A stretch of DNA of 64,000 nucleotides from Siphonodentalium dalli (lineage: Eukaryota; Mollusca; Scaphopoda; Gadilida; Siphonodentaliidae), in assembly GCA_032622095.1 (NCBI GenBank), contig CP136064.1, positions 3,778,280 to 3,842,279 of the forward strand. Reading direction: 5' to 3'. The number at the start of each line of letters is the position of its first letter. Positions within the stretch are counted from its first letter, which is position 1. Under the pieces are notes generated by a model. It made no database searches and had not been told where the DNA came from. It saw only the letters and a program-made list of their open reading frames with translations. Shown in pieces: positions 43,708 through 55,831 of the stretch. Made by a program: the position numbers and the translations under genes.

Positions 43708-43927
43708 TCGAATACAGTAATGCCCAGAGTATAATCGACTCCTTAAACACAGTAGAATTATGGGTAACTTTTCAGGATTTAGTCGGAAATATGGCTTGTT
43801 GCCATTCATCAGAAAGCTCTCTGAGAGCTTTCCGATGAATGGCAACAAGCCATATTTCCAACTAAATCCTGAAAAGTTACCCATAATTCTGCTGTGGTTA
43901 AGGAGTTGATTACTTAGAGCATTACTG
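43708..43927. mobile_element. foldback element with arms of about 110 bp ('cagtaatgccc' family)
   Basis: Arms from 'cagtaatgcccagagtataatcgact' to 'gctctct', then the inverse to 'gagcattactg'. The inner 60 bp of each arm match almost perfectly (43760-43874). A single-arm relative begins at 46950 (cagtaatgcccaaagtaagt) and continues through 'gtgggtaatttttcaggatttattc'. Confidence 0.9.
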
Positions 43928-43984
43928 CAGTTGAAACTGTTTTGGATCGAGTCCTGTCCGGCTACTCTTCTATAACCTCTCAAG

Positions 43985-44240
43985 ATTTTGAAGTGTTGAA
44001 TGGGTCACCATGAATCGCTCAATTAAACAATCGCAACGGTGTTGAGTGTTTTGCTTATCGCTCACTATTTACTGCTGTATATAAACAAACGATTGACTCA
44101 CACAAAGTGTGTTTTGTGGATAATAACGCATTCATATGAACATTATCCTATACTATTAGTATATTCTTGGGAAACTTTTTGTAAATGTTATTTATAAATT
44201 ATAACCTATAACGAAGGCCATCCATTCCTTTAAGTTCCAA
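43985..44240. repeat. dispersed repeat, inverted partner of 57605-57860
   Basis: 'gtgttgaatgggtcacc', 'cggtgttgagtgttttgcttatcgctcac' and 'ataacctataacgaaggccatcc' occur in reverse order and orientation at 57630-57860. The CACTG element and its right flank therefore carry opposite copies. Confidence 0.85.
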
Positions 44241-46535
44241 AGATATAAGGAGAATCACTGCATTTTAATTGCATACCGCATCCATCGTGGTGCTGTTTTG
44301 TGTTCAAGTGACAACCTTACCATGGTGTTGGAAATTACTGCAGTGTAATACCACAGCATTACCTGGGTAACACCACGTTAGAGATGGTCAATTACTTTAA
44401 GTATATGCAGGTTTGAAATCATCATGCTTGGGAAAGGCTGCCCTCTATGTTCTTATAAAAAAGCGTCACTTTGACCTAATCTGACGAAATACTGGTAGTG
44501 CTACAATCAAGATAACTTCAACCCACAATTCTGGGCGTAAAGTCCATTATAGAAGAGTATCGGGATGGGACTCGGTCCAAAACAGCATCAACCCAACCGA
44601 TACCACAAGTTGTGGACAGGGAAAACTTGGTCTAAACAGGTACTAGTACATGCATGTATTACAAGCATTAAAGGGTACACTAAATCCGGCCATTTATGAG
44701 ACCATCTCCTTGTATACTCAACAGAATATATGCAACAAATGAATGTGCTCTATGTCTAAGCCACATTAAGCTCCTTGTACAGATTACTTGGTGATACAGC
44801 AGGTTGACAAAGATAAAGGAACATCAGAATATTTTTATACTGTGATGGATTTTAAGGCCTGTATGTGTGTACATGTACATGAATCTGATTATATTGACAT
44901 GCTGCAATAATGTGTCACTTGAAGTGATGTGAAACACTCCAATAGGGTGATAAAATATAAATGGAGAATAATCTTGTTAAAAGTAGTACTTTTTACAAAC
45001 ATTATATCCAAATTAACAACACACACCATCATTCGTATACATAATTAAATGCAGTAACTATCAAAGGCGAACTCGTTTTCGTTATATTATCGCCGATAGA
45101 TGCGCCCCGAATCGAGTAGTAAATATTCACAATTGAGCGTAGTTCAGACAATGTTTTCTATGGAGTATTACGGTTGATTTGCTTTCGATTTTCGGCTATG
45201 TTAGTAGAATGCTACCTTATTCCAGTTGGCATAGCGCCTTGGTACTAACTGATCAGTTCCACGCACCAGAACAAGTGCATAATATATCTTTAAAAGTTCA
45301 TATCCTTCAGACAAGCTCAGAAACAAGGCTTGAGACTGATCCATGGGTACTGTTGTGCTTTGTGTAGAGATATGAAACTGTTACACCTCCAAATTCTGGT
45401 CAATGTAGTATGAAGTACGGTATAACAAAGGTTATGCATACACTGGATGCCATAGTGCACATTTTCTGAGACTCATACAGGTACATACAGAAGCATACAG
45501 GTACATGTATGTTGTAGAATTGAATTCACTAACTTCACTTGCCAAGATTTTCACCACTAAGTCTGATAAAATGTAGACGTCACTGATCGGTCTCCATCAA
45601 GGAAGGAATTGATGTGTCATTTTTGCCTTTGATGAAGACATTGGTCATCATTTGGTTATATATTAAAGCCTCCCCTTCGCTGCACAGTACTGGATTCAGT
45701 GCATACCGTCCATTGGCATACATATGGTACATGTATATAGCCAGGACTGTCACAAAGCAACAACTCACATTATGTCATGCATGGACGAATACCGATAACA
45801 TCTAGATTACATGTATCCGTTACATGTACACCGAATAACATTTGAAATCCTTCCTCATCCAGTCCTGGACAGAATTAATAATATTGGTATCAAGGGTAAT
45901 CATTATCTGCAAGAAACACTCAGGAAACATGATTCTATGATTGGTTGTCAGATATCATGCCTTGAATGAAATGTGTATGTCTCAATCCAGTCAGGCAGCT
46001 CCTCCTGTCTGAAAAATAAGATTTGAATGCTTGTAATGACATCAGAAAAGCGGAATGACTAATCATGTACATATTATTAAGATGTACGGTCCAAATTAAT
46101 CACCCGGGGGGGGGGGGGGGGAGGGGCAGTTATAACAGTAATGTTATCCATTCAAACGCTGCATGTTGGTCAGAATCAGCTACAAATACATATATTTACA
46201 TACTAAGTGTTGTCATCACTAAATCCAGCATACTGATTGGTCGGCGCCCACGTGGCTAGTTGCAGTTATTTCTCGGTGAATGCGCAACGGCTCATAACAC
46301 CAAGCTCACAACACCATACATACGTCATTGGGTTTGGAAAAACGAACGCGTAATGTTTTGGGAGCATTTGGACTCGCGCAGGATTGACTTAATACATCAT
46401 CTGGTTGCAATATGAAGAGAAATTGTTCCTATTAACTTTTGCCAAGGGTGCTATTGGGTACTTTGGGCTGTTTTTTGTCACGATACACTATTCAATTTAA
46501 ATACATTTACAAAAGTGGCTTTTTCGCTAAATGTA
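44241..46535. other. interior of the CACTG element, no gene recognised
   Basis: A minus-strand frame of 62 codons (45580-45768) and a plus-strand frame of 62 codons (45179-45367) look more mixed in composition than chance frames. Neither shows splice context or a known motif. A G16 run stands at 46106. Possibly remnants of element or captured host coding sequence. Confidence 0.4.
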
Positions 46536-46539
46536 TATA

Positions 46540-46705
46540 AATATAAGGATTAACTGTCATGTGGACTATTTTAATGGAGATGTAACCGTGAGGAAAGTGG
46601 TCATAACTTGTATGTAAAACCCTTTGGGTTTTACACAAGTTATGTCCACTTACCTCACGGTTACATCTCCATAAAAACAGTCCACATGACAGTTAATACT
46701 TATGT
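46540..46705. repeat. long hairpin, arms of about 75 bp
   Basis: 'attaactgtcatgtggactattttaatggagatgtaaccgtgaggaaagtgg' and its inverse enclose the turn 'gtaaaaccctttgggttttac'. Arms nearly perfect, with single-base differences. Confidence 0.92.
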
Positions 46706-47349
46706 ACATATACTAGTAGCATATACCGTTGTAACAGGATACCTCCCCTTAAATATCTCCCCACTAACAATACCCACATGAATGACTAAAATAAAATTTC
46801 ACTCATTTGATATGTTACTTGAACAAACAAAATTAAATAAAAAACAAACGTAAATCTCATAAAACATCTTTTTCGGGCCATTTCATGGTCAAATGATATC
46901 AAAAGGGTGAATTTTCTTTTAGTCAAAGATTGGGGGAATGTCAGGGAATTACAGTAATGCCCAAAGTAAGTGACCACTTAACCTCAGGATTGTGGGTAAT
47001 TTTTCAGGATTTATTCAGAAATATGGCTTGTGTGGTCTCACACCAGAAACTTCTAACACAGCAGTACTAGAAAGGTTACCGCTTCAACACTGCACCAAAT
47101 CGGTTGATATTTATGTAAAATATACGAAGCAGACTAGGTGTTATGTATTGCTCTGCGTACCTATTTTTCCATGTACCTAAAAATAAGTCAAGCCCTGTTC
47201 CATGTGTGAGGTATGGCTACATGTATACTCAAAGTAATTGGCCACCTCTTAGTATAGTGCCCCCGTTAATACTGCAGTATTAAAGATATATAAAGCACAG
47301 TAACCTCCAACACCTCATTATGGTTACTAGTACAGTTTCAACGTTGCAT

Positions 47350-47470
47350 ATACCACAGTTACACCCCATATGCATGTTGTCATGTCACACCCCATATGCA
47401 TGTTGTCATGTTACACCCCATATGGCATATGCATGTTGTCATGTTACACCCCATATGCATGTTGTCATGT
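47350..47470. repeat. 26-bp tandem array 'gttacaccccatatgcatgttgtcat', 4 units
   Basis: Four copies at 47358-47470. The third has an extra 'ggcata'. Each contains the palindrome 'atatgcat' or 'atgcat'. Confidence 0.92.
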
Positions 47471-49250
47471 TTCGCATGCATGAAAATAAAATGCAGTGTT
47501 TTTCCTCCTATCTGTGGAACGGATGGCCTTCGTTACATGTACATGTATATATTATTCCAAATATAGGACATGGGAACGCTGATAGAAAAATTGTATTGTA
47601 TATACGGGAGTTAAATGTAGCACATAATGAACTTTTAAGTTGCCAACATTGTTTAGGCTGTCAATTTATAAACTCCACCCATCCATGTTGTCAGGCTGCA
47701 TTGATTGGCATTACACAAACAAGCATGAAAAGATAATTTAGTGATTCATCTTATTCATGCATATATAAGTTCATTGAACAAGATCCATGTGGCTGTTTTA
47801 ATTTTCAACTTTTGGTGCGATATTTGTTGGTGTATCATAACTGCATGATGCTCCACAACAGTAATCGACTTGATACCGTGGTGGATATCATATACTGCCC
47901 GTATATACTGCGATCATTACCAGGTATCCCCCCCGGAAAACAACTGCGGGACACAACGTACCGGGGGGTGGGGTGGTACTTAGGCGTAAAAAATTTACAT
48001 GTAAATTTTTTCCTTATTCATTTAGGGGGGGGGGGGGGGTTGTCGGAAAAAATTTGCATGTAATATTTTTCCAAATATGTATTTTCAGACTCACAACTTC
48101 AATTTTCTCTCATTTTATAGAATATGGATTAACCTTAATATCCAAATCATATATACATGAGTAATACAATCCACATAAAACAATTTTGGATAACCACTGT
48201 CTTGGTGTACATGTGATATTGACCCCATTAACCCTCTTAATAATGCCAACTATGTCAGTGTCTACCAGTCGATTGCAGAATTCTACCCTGCGATCGCTTA
48301 TCTGGCAAATTTTTACTGCAGAACTATCCCATGTATTAAACAATTTCTCCTCCAATGGTATCAGAAAACAGTTATATGCTGGTATCTCACTCATCTCATT
48401 TGCATCTTTTTCAAAGTCGAGGTAATGACTAGTTGTCATTTTTTAAAGTGCATACATAGCGTTGCGATCACCAATATACATGTTTGTACATGTCATGACA
48501 TCACGAGGTACAAATCTGCGTTCTACTGGTAGACAATGACCATTTTAGTCACAATAATCTAAACTAAGTTAACAAGCACCTTCTCGTGAATTGTATGCTC
48601 CGGTGTTTTTTTCGCTTTCCGGTCAAACCGAGTTGTTGTCCGGCTGCGGTAGATTTGATTTGGGGGGGGGGGGCGGGCAAATGGTCAGTGGAAAAAAACT
48701 GCAGTTTTTGCTGTTTTGGGGGGGGGGGGGGATACCCAAACCGAAGAAAACAGTTTTTTCCACCCTGTGTCTGCAGTTTTTTTCCGCCCCACCCCCCTGC
48801 CCCCCCCCCCATTTTAAGGTCCATAATTTTGAGGATAGCAGTATATACATGTATTGGTGACAATGTACAAATATTCATCTGCATGGTAGCTATACATGTA
48901 GATTATAAACTCACCACTGGTATTTTGGCGAACAGACTTCCAGTAATATTTCACCTGTCATTTGTTCATTGCCACGTGTCTAGCTAGACAGGACCGACGC
49001 TTAGACTAATCATGGGCGAAATCAATCTTCATATGTTGAAGATGAGAGGGCATGATGCCGCATCCACCATGGCTAATGAATCTGGTATTTCTGTAATTGA
49101 AGAAAAAATACATGTACATGTATGCTGCATATATATGTATGTGATATGGATGCATGTATTTTCATAATTTGCAAACATATTCAAAAACCAAGTGTAAAGT
49201 TCATTCTTCCAACAATATTAGCATTTTCGGCGATTCAGATGTCAGAAGAC
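47471..49250. other. no certain gene; G/C homopolymer inversions
   Basis: G runs at 48028, 48662 and 48718 and a C run at 48802 give imperfect inverted structure ('ggaaaaaaactgcagttttt' / 'ctgcagtttttttccgcc'). 'gtaaaaaatttacatgtaaattttttcc' at 47986 is palindromic. A minus-strand frame (48110-48439) has mixed composition, 'EKDANEMSEIPAYNCFL' and 'TCTPRQWLSKI', but I cannot assign it. Confidence 0.45.
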
Positions 49251-49254
49251 CATA

Positions 49255-49815
49255 ATTCAATCGTAAGTGGAGGAATCGGGCCTGACAAAATCATGGATAG
49301 TTTGTTACGATGTCATCGCAGATGAGAATATTTAATATCGGTGGTTAACCACGTGATTAACTATCCTATGATATTTCTATTTACTTTGTACGATTTTTAC
49401 GTACACGCAAATTTCACCAAGTGGAGGTAACCAAGGATACGTCACAATTTTTGCAAATCTGCATTGATATAACTCGTGATCATGTCGTGAGCATGCGCAG
49501 TCCAACTATCGGTTATTACCCAAGATGGGAATCTGTCCACTTACAATTGAATCGTAGTCATATGAATCATGAATGTTCACTCAGTGAACGTACAGATGAA
49601 AGATATAATCTTAAGTGGAGGAACCGGGATCGACGAGATCGTGGATAGTTTGTTCACACGATTACGATGTCGTACATGATGAAATCACAGTTTTTTTGTA
49701 AAGCATGTGATTGACTATCATGCGATCCTTCAGGCCACACTTTTTACATACACATGACTGATTAGTGATTACGTCGCAAATGGGGATAACCAAGGATACG
49801 CCACAATTTCGCTTT
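49255..49815. repeat. direct duplication of about 350 bp
   Basis: 'aagtggaggaatcgggcctgacaaaatcatggatagtttgtt' (49265) and 'aagtggaggaaccgggatcgacgagatcgtggatagtttgtt' (49613) begin two copies. Each continues through 'gattaactatc.tatgat' and 'gataaccaaggatac' words. Confidence 0.85.
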
Positions 49816-49954
49816 TAAATAAAACAGTGCATGATATTATTTTTTACCTACTTACCGGTACAATTGTATCGTGGTAATCTGAACGTTCACTTAGTGTTAA
49901 ATTGGCCATGGCATGACAATATTAAAGAGATTGTGGGAATTCTATCAGATTGAC

Positions 49955-50370
49955 TATCTATCTATCTACTCGATACTCCATCGCCCTCAATGTGCTGAGG
50001 ATTATGTGGAGGTCCAGGTGCTACCACGGCCGAGTAACTTTATAACCCTGTGGTGACTCCAGTAGCGTTCTTTAACGTGCACACACTGAGGCGTGTACAC
50101 GGGTCAGCCATTAATGTCCGCGTCCGATCGGACAGCGTACTGAACCCACGACAACATACCTGGACAAGTGTTGTAATGGGGGGAAGTCGGCATTTTTGCA
50201 TTCGGATCTTTATTCAGTGATCTCGAATGAGACTTTTCAGCCTGACAAACTTGTATCTGACCGAGTTCTGATTTTTGTCAGAATACCCTGACCACGTTAC
50301 GATCCCCGGTCCGATAGCACGAGAGACCAGTACGCTACCTGTCGGCCACCGACTTCCCTTGACATTTGTT
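49955..50370. repeat. probable SINE-like or retroelement repeat
   Basis: 'gactatctatctatctactcgatac' leads a G+C-richer block with 'gttctttaacgtgcacacactgagg' and 'ccatt-aatgtccgcgtccgatcggacag'. It ends with 'gatccccggtccgatagcacgagagaccagtacgctacctgtcggcc'. The last part resembles tRNA-like box B words (GGTCCGA), but no tRNA fold could be drawn. The family is not identified. Confidence 0.4.
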
Positions 50371-51655
50371 AGAATAATGGTATGAAGTATAACTGATCAT
50401 AACTGACAATTTCCTTATAAGCTACATGTATATTTTCAATAAATGGTACCTTTTTATTTTCCAACTATTGTCATATTAATGTCGACCGATAATACACTGC
50501 ATTTATGGCAGAATTTGATTTTGCAGACGAAAATAGCCATTCCCGGATAGTTTTTCTTTTTATGTAGCATAAAATTTAGGCCAATTTATAATTCATTAAA
50601 AATCGTTTTTGCAGTTGGGAACGCAGTTGGGAATATTGTGTAGGGCTACCTTTATATATGAATCATAAATGCCATATAATCATAGTCCGTCAGAAGTTAC
50701 TATTTTGACAAAAAAAATGTTCATTTATCAATGACGGATTCCATTTTCTGAAATATTACACGGAAACAAAATTAGGCCGATTTACTATCAAATTTCATTT
50801 GAATAAAATGGATAATTCGTGCCCTTTTAATTGTAGTTCGATTAAATATTTTACTAGTAACAGTCTGTTCATAATGAGAAATCACTTCAATTGATTACTA
50901 ATTAGTTTCACTTACCTAAAATCCGATCAATTTGTATCCTATGAAAACGTACGATGGACGTAGTTTTTTATCCACGAAGCCTCGATCTGAGCCGGTAGGT
51001 AAAACAATAGGAATGCTTTTGCCCCTGTTGTAAAGTGGAACGAAATTACACGCTCAAATTTGTAATAATAAAAGTTCAACGAAGCAATAGATTGATAAGG
51101 CCACCACCAACAGGAACGTGGAGACAGGGTGATTGAGGTGTATATATCCCAAACAGTTCTAATAATTAAAAATTTCATGACTGCCACATTAGTTGTAAAC
51201 TTCACACCATATAAGAGCACCCCCACCCCCTGGAATACGGAATAATACCACTTAACACAGAGGGTGGAATACGAAATACCAGTTAACAGCCATATGGATA
51301 AATTCTCTATTGTCGTACGAACGCAGGTCATAATGTCCATGTCTAAAATGATATAAATTGATGATCGACGATCTGTATGTCAAACCGTGCATTTATTGTG
51401 ACAAACATCGCATTTATATTATTCTTATGATCATTTTTTTTGGAAGGTTGGAATACGAATACCGGTATTTTTGGAATACCGAATACCTCCTAACAGAGGG
51501 GCCGGAATATGTCGTACCTCGTAACAGGGCATGGAATACGGCGTACGAAATGGGGGGGGGGGGGGCTCTTATACCGGGTATGACATACATAAAAAACACA
51601 CTCACAACGCTGTTGAAGGGGGGGGGGGGGGGTGTCTGTGCAACCTTTGTTTATT
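50371..51655. other. no gene seen; diverged G-rich duplicates
   Basis: 'ggaatacgg(a/c)(a/g)ta' words recur at 51232-51275 and 51450-51545. G runs stand at 51552 and 51618. 'taaccctttcataacggga' at 51659 matches 13959 and resembles the 'aagggttaa' words near hairpins. Confidence 0.5.
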
Positions 51656-51710
51656 AATTTAACCCTTTCATAACGGGAGTTAGGCTGGTGCAGCATTAAG
51701 GACGCTGTTT

Positions 51711-53260
51711 GTATTAAACATTTATCATGGTCAGTGTATGCATTTTAAAACACAGGGCAAGTTAGATTACATCATTTAATTGATATTCTAGTTAAAATAG
51801 TCTGTGAAACTACTTTAAAACCACATGTTATGCACCCTGTTTTGCCAACCAAACTATGAAATATAGATATGTTATTTGTTTTATTATCAGAGAAAAGCAT
51901 TCTGCAAAGATATGGCCTTATACATGTTATAAACATGCAAATAGTGGCTTCATTTGGCCTTTCTACCATCATTTAGAGAGTCAAATCTGAAGAAATTCCC
52001 TTAGTTTGATATTTATGATTCCATAATCCCATGAAATGGTATTTAAAACCTCAAATGTCAGTATTTCCTATCAGATGGACATATCAACTAATAAATTAAA
52101 CATTTCCCATGGTCATTACATGCATTTTTAATATACAAGGCAATGTAGAAAACATCATTTGATGGATATTTTACTTAAAATAGTCAGTGGAAACTACATA
52201 AAAGCAATATTGTATGCATCCCTGTATAGCCAAATCAAATTAAACTATGGATATTGTATTGTTTATTTCATCTGAGACATGTATTCTGTTCAGATATAGC
52301 CTTATATATGTTATAAAGATGCCAATAATGGCATAATTTAGGCTTTTTTTCCATAATTTAGAGGGTCAAAGCTGAATAAATTCCCTTATTTCAAATTTGT
52401 AAGATGCCAAGCCAGCTGAAATGGTATATCAAACCTCAAATGGCAGTATTTCTTATCAGATGGACATCTCTACCAATAAATTAAACATTTTTCATGGTCA
52501 TTGCATGCATTTTAATATACAGGACAAGGCAGAAAACATCATTTGATGGATATTTTACTTAAAATAGTCTGTGGAAACAACCTAAAAGCCATGTTGTATG
52601 CATCCCTGTATAGCCAAAACAAATTAAACTATGGATATTTTATTGTTGATTTCATCAGAGACATGTATTCTGTTCAGATATAGCCTTATATATGTTATAA
52701 AGATGCCAATAATGGCATAATTTAGGCTTTTTTTTCCATAATTTAGAGGGTCAAAGCTGAATAAATTCCCTTATTTCAAATTTGTAAGATGCCAAGCCAG
52801 CTGAAATGGTGTATCAAACCTAAAATGTCAGTATTTCTTATCAGATTGACATCTCTACCTATAAATTAAGCATTTATCATGGCCATTGCATGCATTTTAA
52901 TATATAGGACAAGGCAGAACACATCACTTGATGGATATTTTACTTAAAATACTTTGTGGAAACTACATAAAAGCCACATTGTATGCTTTCCTATATAGCC
53001 AAATGAAATTCAACTATGGATAAATTGGATATTTTATTGTTTGTATCATCAGAGACATGCATTCTGCTAAGATATAGTCTTTTGTGTATTATAAACATAC
53101 AATAGGTGCATGGCCTCATTGGGCTTGCTTTCATAATACAAGAGAGTCAACTCTGAAGAAATACCATCGGTTTGAAATTGGTAGCATCTTCCATCCTTAT
53201 ATAAGAGGGGTATATACCAGCTTGAAGTACCTGTTTAATTAATAGGTTCAATGCAAGGGG
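51711..53260. repeat. satellite of about 385-bp units, four copies
   Basis: 'ttaaacattt.tcatggtcattgcatgcatttta' starts copies at 51711, 52094, 52478 and 52865. Each continues with 'gatggatattttacttaaaatag' and 'tatagccttatatatgttataaagatgcc'. Copies 2 and 3 are the closest pair, and the outer ones are more diverged. Confidence 0.93.
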
Positions 53261-53820
53261 CCACCAGAGAGGTTTGTCTAGTTCGGGATGGTGTGGCAAA
53301 CCACCAACTGGAGATTTCAAGGGAGGCCTCCTCAATGGCGACCCACTATATTGTGCAAACAAAATTTTATTAAAATTGTATAAAGGTCAGCAATCCCTAA
53401 GAGCATTGAGAAATAGATAAAAACACTTACTGACAGATTGCCAATAACAAAATTACAGCTGTTGAAACTATTGTCATGTAAACAAAACTGTTACAGTGAT
53501 TTGTCAACAAATATATAATTCTAGCTGTATTATTAGTTCAAATATTTAACTATGAATAACATTTTCAGAATATTTAATCAACAGGTTGGACCTTTTCCAA
53601 TGTTATGTAAACAAAACTGTTACAGTGAGTGACTTGTCAACAATTATATAATCCTATAGCTGTAGTATTACATGTAGTTCAAATATTTAAGTATGAATAT
53701 GAATTTCAGAATATTTAATCAACAGGTTGGACCTTTTTCAATGTTTACCATAACATTTTTATCACAATTTTGCTATCGTTGGACTTTTACAGTTATTCCA
53801 TTACAGCAGTAATTTGTACA
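53261..53820. repeat. duplicated segment of about 155 bp, then spacer
   Basis: 'tgtaaacaaaactgttacagtga' through 'cagaatatttaatcaacaggttggacctttt' occurs at 53476-53597 and again at 53605-53736, the second with a small insertion. Confidence 0.85.
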
Positions 53821-54180
53821 TAACAATTAATTCTTGGTTTAGAAATATTTTCTTTAAGTATTTCTTAACTTAGAAAAAAAATCTTGAAACAAGAAATATA
53901 TATTTAATTTTTGAAGCCATTTTCTTAGTAAGGAAATTGTTTCTTGTTTCAAGACTAAAATCTATCTTATTTGAGAAAACTATCTCTTGACTGGTGGGAG
54001 TTTCTTAAATTTTCTTGATGTAGCAGACTTGGGGGGTATATTTCCCAAAATAAGATTTATTTTCCTGTTTCAGGAAATAGTTTTTCTTGTTTCAAGATAT
54101 TTTATCTTATTAAGAAATTATTTTTGGCAGTGTGGGTATAATATAAGGTGAAATTCTTCACTTGACACAAAACTACAGAC

Positions 54181-54813
54181 ATGGAAACACCTAACGCATT
54201 TAGTGACGGCGAGACACCCACGATGGAAATGGTATGTATAAATATAACTTTTATTTCATTTTAAATTGAACATGATATTTAGTTAAAGGCAATAGTAGCG
54301 TTCGTTTGAGAAAGATTCATACTCGTTGAAACCAGGGATTTCTTTGTGTATTGTTTTTGAATTCGAACAATTTATATAGTGTACTCGTATTCTGTCAGCG
54401 GTGCGATTTTATTGGTTTTTAATTACACAACCCCAAACGCTCTTTATTCATATCGGGAAAACAGTAACTAATAACGCTCTTTACTACATCCGAGGGCTAA
54501 ACGAAAGACGAGTTGCTTGGAACAAGATTTTTATAACATATTCATGTAAAGCCTATTTTTTTTACTACTGGTCCCTAAAATAGTAAGGAACCATATTGAT
54601 AACCCGAGATTGACACACCTTCGTTAATCACTCGTATCCGTATAACATTTGTTTTTTGAATCCGAACGTCTTTTCTTCTGTTTCCAGCCAAAAGACGAAA
54701 TGAGCAATTGGGACGATTGGGAGCTGAGCGACGAGGAAAAGACAATGACTTCGTGCACGTGGGACAGCGATGACGTAGAGCCGCCGAAGAAGAAAGGGGA
54801 CAATAAGGATTAA
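54181..54813 (+). CDS. acidic TIR gene, right-hand two-exon version
   Basis: Exon 54181-54231 (METPNAFSDGETPTMEM, donor gtatgt) and exon 54688-54813 (acceptor tttccag, stop TAA) match exons 1 and 5 of the left TIR gene. Exons 2-4 are absent because of the deletion near 54575. As all exons are phase 0, joining 1 to 5 keeps the frame and predicts a 58-residue product retaining MSNWDDWELSDEE and the KKK tail. Exon 1 differs from the left copy at three adjacent residues (AFSD against AIKD), and exon 5 reads the same. The CACTG insertion ends only 48 bp upstream of this ATG, so the original promoter is displaced. Confidence 0.75.
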
Positions 54814-55680
54814 CGCCCCTGACAATTTCTATAATAAACGGATTAATGTTTTATCGGATTTCGTTCCATTCTGTGTAAAAAGGGTATAGTATACATATAT
54901 ATTTTATTCACTATAATTTGATCTACGCATTTTATAACTGTATGCGTGGGGGGGTGCGTTCAAACACACACAAATTTTACGGCAAACACTAAAACATTTC
55001 GTATATATTAATTTATGAGGGCGGGGATTATAAATAAAGTTTACATGGCAAATTTGCGAATTTATCAAAGTACCACCATATACTAGTTGTTTTAAACACA
55101 GAGTTATATTTGCATATTTCAAAACAATTTTGTATAGAATATATACTTATACTCACATTATATCAAACGTCCCTCGTCGTATCTATTTTCATTGAGCCAT
55201 CTATGATATCACATCGAGAAACGACCGTTTATATACCTGAGGGGGGTCGACGAAAAGCTATATATAATAAACATGTCCGTACGTGTTTATATATTTATAG
55301 ATGGGGGATCGAGTCTGAACGTGTTATAGCGAATCGACTAAGCATGCAGAAAGCGGCTGTGTCATGACACGTTTTAATCGATAATTTATACAGAAGCACA
55401 TCACCGAGTGGACACAGAGTAAATCGATATTGACTCGTAGTATATGACGTGAGAATGCGTGGGCGGCGAACGTGTTTGGACATGTCCGGCCAAAAATATC
55501 CCTTCCGTATAATAATATGCTAATGGGGATCATAAACCGACGCGTGGGCGGAGAATATAGGTCAAACTCCATGTACTGCAGAGAATGTAGGTCAAACTGT
55601 CTAGACTGGAGTACTGCGGAGTATAGGTCGGATAGAGTTATCGTTCCTGAACTGGGGGCCAACTGGGGTGGGTATCATCA

Positions 55681-55686
55681 GTGTAC
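55681..55686. repeat. right 6-bp target-site duplication GTGTAC
   Basis: Directly follows '...ggtatcatca'; identical to 29257-29262. Confidence 0.9.
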
Positions 55687-55831
55687 TAATGTGTTTATGT
55701 GTATAGCATGTGCTTGGTGAGAAAGCATATGAACACATTTTAAAAATCGTACGTGCCAAACTAAAGTTATGATAATTATGAAACATGTACACATTGCATT
55801 GATCCACCAATATATTATTGGTTATGAACAA

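Larger units (their letters stand above)
41893..54132. mobile_element. 12.24-kb CACTG-ended (EnSpm/CACTA-like) element with TG duplication
   Basis: The ends are cactgccaaaaata...taatttctt-type inward sequence and ...atttttggcagtg. TG stands at 41891-41892 and 54133-54134. The left TIR gives the uninterrupted site (ttactgggtata, read inversely at 31707-31718), so the boundaries are firm. About 500 bp at the left and 300 bp at the right are dense in 'ttcttg'/'caagaaa' subterminal words in both orientations, as in CACTA elements. No transposase could be recognised. The interior is mostly repeats, satellites and smaller insertions, so this copy looks non-autonomous or badly decayed. A 2-bp duplication is at the short end of the range I know for the superfamily. 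Confidence 0.85.
29263..55680. mobile_element. Polinton/Maverick-like element (reduced, with nested insertion)
   Basis: The termini are tgatgatacccacccc...ggggtgggtatcatca with GTGTAC on both sides. After subtracting the nested 12.24-kb element, the unit is about 14.2 kb: left TIR about 2.85 kb, core about 9.3 kb, then right TIR. The core codes for a protein-primed-type PolB (35627-39782, minus) and a double-PC4 protein (40390-40902, plus). The TIRs carry a small spliced acidic gene. Canonical Polinton genes for retroviral-type integrase, packaging ATPase, cysteine protease and two capsid proteins are absent to my reading. An adintovirus-like relic is the closest alternative name. The element cannot be autonomous as it stands, because the polymerase lacks motifs B and C. 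Confidence 0.88.
41522..55680. repeat. right terminal inverted repeat (interrupted)
   Basis: Segments 41522-41890 and 54135-55680 together mirror 32113-29263. The inner segment is diverged from the left copy. The outer segment is nearly identical, apart from a deletion of about 0.9 kb at about 54575, joining 'tattttttttactactgg' to 'tccctaaaatagtaagg'. A transposon (41893-54132) separates the two segments. Confidence 0.92.

Noticed and set aside
48586-48987. 133-codon frame rich in Gly/Pro
   Set aside because: Driven by G and C homopolymers and their inversion.
49955-50370. A tRNA gene in the G+C-rich block
   Set aside because: A box-B-like word is present, but no cloverleaf or box A at the right distance could be drawn.
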